Part shown: in pieces, positions 25,924-33,473 of the stretch
How positions within the stretch are numbered: the stretch's first letter is position 1
How the letters are laid out: the number at the start of each line of letters is the position of its first letter
Source: an uncultured Lacinutrix sp.
GTDB lineage: Bacteria > Bacteroidota > Bacteroidia > Flavobacteriales > Flavobacteriaceae
Assembly (NCBI GenBank): GCA_937129145.1
Contig: CAKZMU010000008.1
Coordinates: 1-64,000, forward strand
Direction of reading: 5' to 3'
Length of the DNA stretch: 64,000 bases
Made by a program: the position numbers and the translations under genes
The notes under the pieces: generated by a model
The model's database searches: none
Told to the model about the DNA's origin: nothing
Seen by the model: only the letters and a program-made list of their open reading frames with translations

Positions 25924-26314
25924 TGGAGTCGCCGAGAATCGAACTCGGGTCCAAACAAGTAACCAAAAAGCTTTCTACACGTTTATTCTATTCTTAGATT
26001 TTCGATTGTAAGCTGACAAAAGACAATCTACTTACAACTTAGCTTCTTAATCTCGAAGGTGCATCAAAGCGCTACACCATCTTAGTTAATATTTACGATG
26101 TCTCAAAATGGAACGCCATTAACCAAGGCTTTCCGGAGACATAAAGCTTTCCTACCTAGTAGGACGAGGCTAATCTTACTATAATTCAGATTATGCAGCT
26201 AAAGCGTAGTTATTCTCGCCGTTTAAAATTTGGTCTAGCCTTTTACGTGTTTCAATGCCATTACACGACGTGCTTACTGTTTAATTAATCTCGCTGTCAA
26301 AACCAGTCGACCCC
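25924..26314 (-). ncRNA. ssrA: Transfer-messenger RNA (tmRNA)
   Basis: About 391 nt. The 5' end GGGGTCG (26308-26314) pairs with CGACTCC (25925-25931) as the acceptor stem, with one G:U pair. The T-arm CCGAG-TTCGATT-CTCGG is intact. The tag frame at 26191-26220 on the minus strand reads GENNYALAA then TAA, the usual Bacteroidota tag after the alanine carried by tmRNA itself. CCA is not encoded: the bases after the discriminator A are CAA, so the tail must be added. tmRNA with SmpB frees ribosomes stalled on broken mRNA and tags the product for proteolysis. Confidence 0.95.
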
Positions 26315-26368
26315 AAAAATTAATTATTTTTCCTGTTAAGGAAAAGGACTGCGAAGTTACAAAAAAAG

Positions 26369-26399
26369 TTGTGCAACAGCGTAAATCCTCTTATTTTCG
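26369..26399 (+). promoter_or_regulatory. Possible promoter of the LYS1-like dehydrogenase gene
   Basis: TTG (26369-26371) and TATTTTCG (26392-26399) are 20 nt apart, one base off the TAnnTTTG consensus, and lie 26 bp before the ATG at 26426. The ssrA promoter must lie in the same short divergent gap. Confidence 0.4.
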
Positions 26400-26425
26400 T
26401 GCAAAATTTATACCAATTTGTTTCT

Positions 26426-27631
26426 ATGAAATTCGCTATTATAAAAGAACGTAAAAACCCACCAGATAGACGTGTGGTATTTTCTCCAGAAAAGTTAGCA
26501 GAAGCAAGAGCGCAGTTTCCAGATGCTGAGTTTGTTGTTGAGTCTAGTGATATACGCGTATTTCCAGATTCTGCATATAAAAATTTAGGGTTTGAAGTGA
26601 CTGAAGATGTGTCTGATTGCGATGTGATGATTGGTGTAAAAGAAGTGCCTATTGAAAACCTTATTCCTAATAAAAAATATTTTTTCTTTTCTCATACCAT
26701 TAAAAAGCAGCCTTATAATAGAAAGTTGCTTATAACCATGCTAGAAAAAAATATCGAAATGCTCGACCATGAAACTATTGTTGCGCAAAACGGGGCAAGA
26801 CTTATTGGTTTTGGTCGTTATGCAGGTTTAGTTGGTGCTTACAATGGGTTTAGAGCTCTTGGTTTAAGAGATGGATTATTTAATTTGCCTAAAGTGGAAA
26901 CACTAACAGATTTTGATGAAGTTAAAGCTGAATTAGATAAAATCACATTGCCAAATATTAAAATATTATTAACTGGAACTGGTAAAGTAGCTCTTGGAGC
27001 CAAAGAAATTCTTGACCATTTAGAGATTAAAGAAATTAGTGATGCTCTATACTTAACCTCTAAATTTTCAGAACCTGTTTATGTGATGGCAGATGTTATG
27101 GAATATGCCAAACGTAAAGATGGTAAAGTAGGTGATAAGTGGGAGTTTTATAAAGACCCTTCTGGTTATGAAAGTAATTTTATGCCTTATGCTAAGGAAA
27201 CAGATGTTTTTATTGCTGGACATTTTTATGGAAATAATGCGCCTTTTTTATTTACTCGCAAAGACGCAAAGTCGCCAAATTTTAATATTAACCTTATAGC
27301 AGATATTTCTTGTGATGTAGATGGCCCTGTGGCTTCTACCTTAAGGGCTTCAACAATTGCAGACCCATTTTATGGCTATGATGCTAAAACTGAAAGTGAA
27401 GTTGCTTTTGGTGCTAAAGATGCTATAACCGTTATGGCAGTAGATAACTTGCCTTGTGAATTACCAAAAGATGCAAGCGAAGGTTTTGGAGAAATGTTTT
27501 TAGAACACGTAATTCCGTCGTTTTTTAATAACGATGAAAAAGGTATTTTGAAACGTGCTAAAATAACTGAAAAGGGAAAGTTGACAGAGCGTTTTGGGTA
27601 TCTTCAAGATTATGTTGATGGTGAGGAATAA
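26426..27631 (+). CDS. NAD(P)-dependent oxidoreductase, saccharopine/alanine dehydrogenase-like
   Basis: I start at the ATG at 26426 (MKFAIIKERKNPPDRRVVFS, 401 residues). An earlier in-frame ATG at 26369 would add 19 residues that run into the promoter. The N-terminal half resembles the AlaDH/PNT N-domain ('IKERKNPPDRRVVFSPE', 'VMIGVKEVP'). A Rossmann segment follows with 'ILLTGTGKVALGAKEIL', and the C-terminus has 'IADISCDVDGPVAST'. The layout is that of LYS1-type saccharopine dehydrogenases; the physiological substrate is uncertain. Its stop touches the stop of the convergent VOC gene with no base between. Confidence 0.85.
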   Translation: MKFAIIKERKNPPDRRVVFSPEKLAEARAQFPDAEFVVESSDIRVFPDSAYKNLGFEVTEDVSDCDVMIGVKEVPIENLIPNKKYFFFSHTIKKQPYNRKLLITMLEKNIEMLDHETIVAQNGARLIGFGRYAGLVGAYNGFRALGLRDGLFNLPKVETLTDFDEVKAELDKITLPNIKILLTGTGKVALGAKEILDHLEIKEISDALYLTSKFSEPVYVMADVMEYAKRKDGKVGDKWEFYKDPSGYESNFMPYAKETDVFIAGHFYGNNAPFLFTRKDAKSPNFNINLIADISCDVDGPVASTLRASTIADPFYGYDAKTESEVAFGAKDAITVMAVDNLPCELPKDASEGFGEMFLEHVIPSFFNNDEKGILKRAKITEKGKLTERFGYLQDYVDGEE

Positions 27632-27997
27632 TTAGGCATCCTGCACAAAGAAAATAGAATTTTTGTTTAAATCGTAAAAACCAAATTCATGGGTTTTCCA
27701 TGGTGTGTTTAATCGGAGTTTTTCTTTTGTAACAGTTTTGCGTTTAACCATTTCATCGAGAATTGGTTGTATATCATCCACAAATATTTTTACAACTGAA
27801 CCATAAACTGGGTCTTCATCATTATCGTGATGCCATTGTAAGTGAATCCAAATATTTTCGCGATTCAATACAGCATAACCTTCTTCTAAATAATTAAGAT
27901 CAAAGCCTACATAAGTTTCATACCATTTAATATCTCTTTCTAGGTTTGAAGTGGAAAGCACAGGGCAAATGGTTTGTAATTTTGAAGTGTTGTTCAT
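27632..27997 (-). CDS. VOC (glyoxalase/bleomycin resistance) family protein
   Basis: 121 residues forming two beta-alpha-beta-beta-beta units: 'ICPVLSTSNLERDIKWYETYV' in the first and 'SVVKIFVDDIQPILDEMVKR' in the second. The end 'HEFGFYDLNKNSIFFVQ' is the usual metal-side strand. VOC proteins include drug-binding proteins, isomerases and dioxygenases; without a full set of conserved metal ligands the activity is open. It converges on the dehydrogenase gene with abutting stop codons. Confidence 0.85.
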   Translation of the reverse strand: MNNTSKLQTICPVLSTSNLERDIKWYETYVGFDLNYLEEGYAVLNRENIWIHLQWHHDNDEDPVYGSVVKIFVDDIQPILDEMVKRKTVTKEKLRLNTPWKTHEFGFYDLNKNSIFFVQDA

Positions 27998-28025
27998 AGT
28001 TTAAAAATAAGCTAATTTTTAGAAT

Positions 28026-28055
28026 CAAAAAAGCCTATCAAATCAATGATAGGCT
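28026..28055 (-). terminator. Intrinsic terminator of the cold-shock gene
   Basis: AGCCTATCA (28032-28040) pairs with TGATAGGCT (28047-28055) across a 6-base loop. On the minus strand the stem is followed by a run of six T. It lies 25 bp past the cold-shock stop. Confidence 0.88.
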
Positions 28056-28079
28056 CTTGTAATAAAAATTGAGAATTTA

Positions 28080-28271
28080 TTAGATAACTTTTACGTTTAC
28101 CGCGTTCATTCCTTTTTTACCTTCTTTTAGTTCAAATTCCACATTGTCACCTTCGTTAATTTCATCAATTAAACCTGTAACGTGTACAAAGTACTCTGTG
28201 CCTGAACCTTCTTCTGTAATAAAACCAAAACCTTTGGTGCTATTGAAGAATTTTACTGTTCCTGTATTCAC
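28080..28271 (-). CDS. Cold-shock domain protein (CspA family)
   Basis: 63 residues, a single five-stranded OB-fold. The RNA-binding motifs RNP1 'KGFGFITEE' and RNP2 'YFVHVTGL' are present. In most CspA proteins the second motif reads VFVHFS; here FVHVTG is a small change. These proteins act as RNA chaperones that melt secondary structure. The gene has its own -7 element and terminator, so it is a one-gene unit. Confidence 0.94.
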   Translation of the reverse strand: MNTGTVKFFNSTKGFGFITEEGSGTEYFVHVTGLIDEINEGDNVEFELKEGKKGMNAVNVKVI

Positions 28272-28294
28272 TTTAAATAATTAAATAATTTATG

Positions 28295-28302
28295 CAAAGG
28301 TA
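28295..28302 (-). promoter_or_regulatory. Probable -7 promoter element of the cold-shock gene
   Basis: TACCTTTG on the minus strand matches TAnnTTTG exactly, 23 bp before the ATG. No clear -33 TTTG stands at the expected distance, so strength is uncertain. Confidence 0.45.
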
Positions 28303-28342
28303 GGATTATTTTTTTGTAAGTACTATTTTTTCTTGTTTAATA

Positions 28343-29110
28343 CTAGTTTTTTATAGAATCTAAGACTATACTTTTTATTTCTTTGGGATTGATTTTTAAT
28401 CGTTTATCAATGCGATTTAATAGTGCTGAAGCATTTGTTTTATAAAGTTTGATATAATTTTGATGATTAGAAGTTGTCAAGATATTATTAGCTGCAACTC
28501 GGTTTTTATAGTCTAAACTATTGCCAAAAAAATCTTTCATTTCGTCTGTCATTTGTCCCTGCATCCAAGGTATAAACCAATCTTGTTGTTTAAAATAATT
28601 TAAGTTGGCTAATGTTTCAGACTTTATCATTTCATTATTATTTATAACCATGGCGTCAAAAAAAGTATAAAACTGGCTTAAATCTGTGATTAAAGAATCT
28701 GTTTTTTCAGACTTTGATTCTGTATAATTTTGTAAAAGTTTAAAACCTTTTTTTTGAATATTAAATGGGTTGTAGCCAGTGAGTAAACTACGACATGGTA
28801 CACATTCTTCAATGTTTTTGACATTATATTCATTATTAATAACCTTGTTACTGTATTTATTAATACTATCGTAATATCTTATTACGCTAGAACCTACTAG
28901 AGTATCAGTTTTTAAATCGTTTTTTATAGTTTTTAGTATGGAACTTAATTTACTATTGGCTTTTCTTTCTTCATTCCAATTATTTACTTGTAATGCTAAA
29001 AGAATACCTATCATTACGAGAAATATTTCACCTATGGCGTAAAGTATGTATGATGTTACTTTTTTATTTTTTATCATATTATGTCTAACCTTTCGAAATA
29101 TTTTAAGCAT
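28343..29110 (-). CDS. DUF6090 family membrane-anchored protein (paralogue 1)
   Basis: 255 residues. After the basic N-terminus ('MLKIFRKVRHNMIKNKKVTS') comes one membrane helix, about 21-45, reading 'YAIGEIFLVMIGILLALQVNNW', then the family hallmark NNWNEERK. The rest is a soluble helical domain. The helix plus NWNE motif defines DUF6090, a Bacteroidota family of unknown function with a single inner-membrane anchor. It is one of three neighbouring paralogues and is overlapped at its start by a short membrane-protein frame. Confidence 0.85.
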   Translation of the reverse strand: MLKIFRKVRHNMIKNKKVTSYILYAIGEIFLVMIGILLALQVNNWNEERKANSKLSSILKTIKNDLKTDTLVGSSVIRYYDSINKYSNKVINNEYNVKNIEECVPCRSLLTGYNPFNIQKKGFKLLQNYTESKSEKTDSLITDLSQFYTFFDAMVINNNEMIKSETLANLNYFKQQDWFIPWMQGQMTDEMKDFFGNSLDYKNRVAANNILTTSNHQNYIKLYKTNASALLNRIDKRLKINPKEIKSIVLDSIKN

Positions 29111-29237
29111 CAGGCTCTTTGTTTTCTTCCTTAGTTTCTTTTTTCATTTTTATATAGCCAGTTACCAAACGCACTCCTAATCTTGCAAATAGGATGATGG
29201 CGATAACCATTATTATATTAAATCCATCCATACCATT
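29103..29237 (-). CDS. Short single-helix membrane protein between DUF6090 genes
   Basis: A 44-codon frame from the ATG at 29237 (MVWMDFNIIMVIAIILFARL, then a Lys/Glu-rich tail ending NKEPDA). An internal ATG at 29228 is an alternative start. The first half is one hydrophobic helix and the second is charged and probably cytoplasmic. Its end overlaps the ATG of the downstream DUF6090 gene by 8 bp, and it fills a gap otherwise empty in this tightly packed run. I do not recognise a family. Confidence 0.5.
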   Translation of the reverse strand, partial: NGMDGFNIIMVIAIILFARLGVRLVTGYIKMKKETKEENKEPDA

Positions 29238-29290
29238 TTCTTTAAGCTACAAAATTACGGTTTTGCTAGTGTTTAACTTTGGTTTTATAA

Positions 29291-30004
29291 TCAATTTAAC
29301 TCTTTAGTGATAATATCTTGAATTTCATCTATGGTTTTAATGGTATTATCAATTCGAATTTTTCCACCGTTAAAATTATCTCTATTTATTCTTAAAATAT
29401 TTCTTGCCATGGATTCTTCTGAAAATAATTTTATATCTCTTAAAATAACATAAGTCTTAAATTTCATATCTAATACTTCTGCTCTCATTATTGGTATCCA
29501 ATCATTTTTAAAAGTTTCTTCAACATCTCCAATGGATTTAATAGCATGATATACTTGGTCATCATAATAGGAGCCTAACAAGAAGCGTAATTCTTTATTT
29601 TTAATTTGGTCCAAGCCTTTTGATTTTAATACTTCATAAGCATTTGTTAATGGTTGAAAACGGTCAAACATAATGACATTTGCTAACCAAAACTGGAGAC
29701 TGTCTTTGTCTTGTTGAGACCATGCGCTTTCTAATATTTTATTAGAAGATGTTATGGCTTTTTTAAAATTTAAACTAATGTCTTCAAGAGACAGTTTGTC
29801 TTTAATAAGGTTGGCTTGTACTTGTGTTAATATTTCTTCTTCAAAGACTTGACTTTTTCTAGCTTCGTTCCAGTTATTTATGGAAAGCGCAATAAGAATG
29901 CCAATAACCACAAGAATAATTTCACCGATGGCATATTTAAAATATTTGGATGTTTTGTTTTCCATAATTAGGTTTTGACGGATTTTTCTAAAGAATTTAA
30001 TCAT
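29291..30004 (-). CDS. DUF6090 family membrane-anchored protein (paralogue 2)
   Basis: 237 residues with the same plan as its neighbours: basic 'MIKFFRKIRQNLIMENKTS', one helix 'YAIGEIILVVIGILIALSI', then NNWNEARK, and a helical soluble domain. Outside the first 55 residues it differs strongly from the other two copies. Its start overlaps the stop of paralogue 3 by 4 bp (ATGA), so the two are translationally coupled. Confidence 0.85.
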   Translation of the reverse strand: MIKFFRKIRQNLIMENKTSKYFKYAIGEIILVVIGILIALSINNWNEARKSQVFEEEILTQVQANLIKDKLSLEDISLNFKKAITSSNKILESAWSQQDKDSLQFWLANVIMFDRFQPLTNAYEVLKSKGLDQIKNKELRFLLGSYYDDQVYHAIKSIGDVEETFKNDWIPIMRAEVLDMKFKTYVILRDIKLFSEESMARNILRINRDNFNGGKIRIDNTIKTIDEIQDIITKELN

Positions 30005-30753
30005 TTAATTGTAAGTTCAAGTTCATTAGCTAACGATTTGGTTAAACGGTCAAGCATTGCAGTAAACGCCTTAAAACGATTTTGATGACTTATGCATGAT
30101 TCTAGTTTAAATGTTAATATGTTCCAAAGTTCTAAATCATTATAAAATTGTTGAAAATCGGTTTCAGGACCTCCAATATGTACACGAAAATTATATAGTG
30201 CTACTTCAGCATAATTTATGTGCTTATTAAAATAAGGTTCAATTGAAGTAATATATTGTTCAAGAAGAGCTTTATCAAAATTTGAAAAATGCGTTAGTTG
30301 TATGCTAAATGCCTGTATTTCATTTTTAATTTTAGTGTTTTTAACTTGTGACAAATTACCTTCGTTAATAAATTCTTCAACTATTGGGAAGTTAAAATTA
30401 TTGGTATATGCTGTGCCTAGAGCACCTAAAGTTCCTTTTAACAAGTGTAAAGAATCTCTATTTTTTAAATTGATTATTTCAAGACTTCTTCTATTTAAAT
30501 CTACAAGCTCATCTATTTGAGACCCAAAATCAGCCAAGTTATCACGACTGCTATCTAACTCTTCATACATGCGCTCATAATAATTACTTAACTTTTGCTT
30601 TTCTATACGCTCTTCATTCCAGTTATTCACTTGTAATGCTAGCAGAATACCAATCATTACAAGTATAATTTCACCAATAGCATACTTAAAGTATTTACTT
30701 GTTTTATTTTCCATAAGAAGTGATTTACGTATATGTCGAAAGAATTTTATCAT
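30001..30753 (-). CDS. DUF6090 family membrane-anchored protein (paralogue 3)
   Basis: 250 residues: basic 'MIKFFRHIRKSLLMENKTS', one membrane helix 'YAIGEIILVMIGILLALQV' and NNWNEER, then a mostly helical domain that may form a coiled coil near 55-85. It starts 5 nt after the stop of the S9 peptidase-FGE gene and is coupled to paralogue 2, so the DUF6090 genes are probably the tail of the peptidase transcript. Confidence 0.85.
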   Translation of the reverse strand: MIKFFRHIRKSLLMENKTSKYFKYAIGEIILVMIGILLALQVNNWNEERIEKQKLSNYYERMYEELDSSRDNLADFGSQIDELVDLNRRSLEIINLKNRDSLHLLKGTLGALGTAYTNNFNFPIVEEFINEGNLSQVKNTKIKNEIQAFSIQLTHFSNFDKALLEQYITSIEPYFNKHINYAEVALYNFRVHIGGPETDFQQFYNDLELWNILTFKLESCISHQNRFKAFTAMLDRLTKSLANELELTIK

Positions 30754-30758
30754 AAAGA

Positions 30759-33458
30759 TTATTGCTTAATTACTCTTATGCCAACATGTTTACTATTGAT
30801 TATACTGTCATCGTTGGCATCGTAAAAATCGTAAGCACTATAACCATACACTCCTCCATCGTAATATTCAGCAATATTTCCTCCTAAATCGTAAACAACA
30901 GCTTCACCAACTTTAGTAGATTTCTTTTTACCTACTTTTTTATATAATATGGTTTTTAGTTCTTTTAGTTTCTCTCTAAGCATTGGTACTTCACTTTTAG
31001 TAATGGCATATCCTGCCCAATAATTAAGTGTGAGTTCTTTCGCTCCTACTTTATGAGCTTGCTTATGTAGTTTTTTTGCTTCTACAGCATTTGGCAAACG
31101 GTAGGTTTCCCCTGTTTTATCAGATAGCCACTTAACATAATCTTTAGCATCTTGCATGCTTACTTCTGCTGGATAATTATCGATGCCTGCTTCATAGGTA
31201 AAACTTGGTTTAAAGGCTTTAAACTGTGCATTGGTCACTTCAAAACGACCAATAGATGTCGAGTCTTTTTTAATAAGTAATGTTTCAGGAATTAATACAC
31301 CATTTTTCATTTCACCAAAGAGTCCATCAACACTTTTTGCTTTTTGGATTTTTAATAATTCTGCCAACGGACTATCTTCTTTAAACGCTTCATTTTTAGT
31401 TGAAGGCTTGTTGAATAAATACGTATCTATCCATTGAATTTCTTCTTTCATTTTACGAAGCTGATGCGTGATTTTTCCTAATCCATGTGGCTGACCAGGA
31501 AACCATAAAAATCTCACAGGTGTATTTCCAGATTGTTGTAAGCCTCTAAAATATTCCCAACCTTGGTCACGAGGGACTGCTCTGTCTTCACTACCATGAA
31601 AGATAATGGTAGGCGTTTTTATTTTTTCAATTTCGAATAAAGGCGATTTGATGATATAATTTTCGTTGTAAAATTTGCCATTGGTATCGTCCCAAGGTGC
31701 GCCTCCAAAGTAGGTTTGGTCAAAACTTACACCGAAACGACAGGTACCAAAATCAGATGTCCAGTTTACGTCACCAGCACCTGGAGCTGCCACTTTAAAC
31801 ATATCTGGATAGCGAACTGTCAACATAGTTGTGATAATAGCACCATTGGACCAACCCATGGTTCCCATTTGGTTTTTATCAATTTTACCTTCCTTATCCA
31901 ACACATCAATCGCTTTGATAATGTCTTCCATTTCTGGTTCGTAATAGTTGCCCTTAATACTTTCAACAAAAGACAATCCATGGTTGGAAGACCCATGATA
32001 ATTGGGTTTTAAAACAAACATGCCTTTTTGTGATAATAAATGCGGATAGGTACTCCAACGGTCACTAAACAAGTCTAAATCTGCGCCTGCTGGACCTCCA
32101 TGGATGGACAACATTAATGGATAACGCTTGCCTTTTTGATAATCTTCAGGATAAATTAATATGCCTGTAACGTCTTCATTATTATAGCCTTTCCAAACCA
32201 TGACTTCGGATTTTGCCAAAGTTTTCTTTTTGAGTTTTTTATTGAGTTGCATTAATTCCTGTTCATTGGAAAATTTGTTACCATTCAAATCTGCTACATG
32301 AAACGTTGGTAATCGTGACGCTGTAGAGTAGGTATAGGCTACTTTTTTACCATCATCTGATACTGTAATGATAGAGGTGTGGTCATTTTTCTCATCTAAA
32401 TCAATGGATGATTTGCTCCAAGAATTGCCATTTTTCTTATAGTAAGCCAATCGTATATAGGCTTTGTTTGCTAAGGTTACCATGGCATCGTTACCAACAA
32501 CATTAAAGCCACGACTAATACCTAAATCCCAGTTTAAATCCACTTTTTTATAAGAGTGATTTGATAACGTGTAATAATAGAGTTCACTCACTCCAGCACC
32601 ATTCCATTCTGGGTCTGAGGCATAGGTTGAGGTAAAATAAAACCCTTTATTGTCAGCAGTAAATTGAATGCGTCCCATTGGCTGACCAAGAGTATGTTTG
32701 ATTTTGGTCACTTTTCCAGTGTCTAGATTTTTTAGGTAATGAAAAGGGTCCTGTTGCGCATCAGCTGCATAACTTCTACTGCGTTGCATACTGTAAAACA
32801 GCCATTTACCATCTTTTGAAATTTGATAGCCGCTAAGTGGCTTTTTATTTTTTGTAAGACGTTTTACAGATTTGTCTTTAATATTGAAAGCATATATATG
32901 GTTTGGTCGCCAATGCATAGAGTCTTCAACCACAATTACATTATCTTTTTTTTCTGCTAGTTCTTGCTCGTAAAGTGTTTTACCATCATGTGATTGAAAT
33001 AGTAAAGTGCTTTTGTTTTGCCAGCTTAAACTGGAAATTCCATTTTTAAATTCCTTTACTTTTTTGGCTTCTCCACCATAAATGCTTAAGCTCCACAATT
33101 TGTTGCCTTTGTCTCTAGATGATAGAAAATAAATATGCTCACCATCTTTAGAAAATATTGGGCTATAATCACTATCGTCTCCATTAGTGAGTTGAATGGT
33201 TTTATACTTACCATCTTTCATGACATCTAAACGTGTTAGATAAATATCTGATATAAATCTATCTTTTGCTTTAACGGCTTTGTTTTTTGTCCAAACCACC
33301 ATGTTATTTTTAGGTGAAAATGACACAGAACCCATAGATTCTCTATTAATCACATCTTCAGGAGTCCATTTACTTGGGTCGTTTTTTTTATCGGTTTGTG
33401 CATGTGCTGTAAAGCATAACAAACACATTAATAGGACGGAAGTGATATATGTTTTCAT
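30759..33458 (-). CDS. S9 (prolyl oligopeptidase-like) peptidase with C-terminal FGE-like domain
   Basis: 899 residues with a Sec signal (1-20, ending AHA-Q). Residues 30-420 form WD40/PD40-like beta-propeller repeats. The alpha/beta hydrolase domain follows: oxyanion region 'SIHGGPAGAD', nucleophile S537 in GWSNG, D625 in HGSEDRAV and H658 in GQPHGLG, a full S9 triad. Residues about 735-899 resemble the FGE/SUMF1 fold: 'IGRFEVTNAQFKAF', 'YPAEVSMQDAKDYVKWL', 'TYRLPNAVEA', 'DLGGNIAEYYDGGVYG' and 'HVGIRVIK'. In most relatives S9 proteins end near residue 690, so this is an unusual fusion. The tricorn-like gene lies 15 nt upstream. Confidence 0.88.
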   Translation of the reverse strand: MKTYITSVLLMCLLCFTAHAQTDKKNDPSKWTPEDVINRESMGSVSFSPKNNMVVWTKNKAVKAKDRFISDIYLTRLDVMKDGKYKTIQLTNGDDSDYSPIFSKDGEHIYFLSSRDKGNKLWSLSIYGGEAKKVKEFKNGISSLSWQNKSTLLFQSHDGKTLYEQELAEKKDNVIVVEDSMHWRPNHIYAFNIKDKSVKRLTKNKKPLSGYQISKDGKWLFYSMQRSRSYAADAQQDPFHYLKNLDTGKVTKIKHTLGQPMGRIQFTADNKGFYFTSTYASDPEWNGAGVSELYYYTLSNHSYKKVDLNWDLGISRGFNVVGNDAMVTLANKAYIRLAYYKKNGNSWSKSSIDLDEKNDHTSIITVSDDGKKVAYTYSTASRLPTFHVADLNGNKFSNEQELMQLNKKLKKKTLAKSEVMVWKGYNNEDVTGILIYPEDYQKGKRYPLMLSIHGGPAGADLDLFSDRWSTYPHLLSQKGMFVLKPNYHGSSNHGLSFVESIKGNYYEPEMEDIIKAIDVLDKEGKIDKNQMGTMGWSNGAIITTMLTVRYPDMFKVAAPGAGDVNWTSDFGTCRFGVSFDQTYFGGAPWDDTNGKFYNENYIIKSPLFEIEKIKTPTIIFHGSEDRAVPRDQGWEYFRGLQQSGNTPVRFLWFPGQPHGLGKITHQLRKMKEEIQWIDTYLFNKPSTKNEAFKEDSPLAELLKIQKAKSVDGLFGEMKNGVLIPETLLIKKDSTSIGRFEVTNAQFKAFKPSFTYEAGIDNYPAEVSMQDAKDYVKWLSDKTGETYRLPNAVEAKKLHKQAHKVGAKELTLNYWAGYAITKSEVPMLREKLKELKTILYKKVGKKKSTKVGEAVVYDLGGNIAEYYDGGVYGYSAYDFYDANDDSIINSKHVGIRVIKQ

Positions 33459-33473
33459 TCTTGTTGGAATTTT

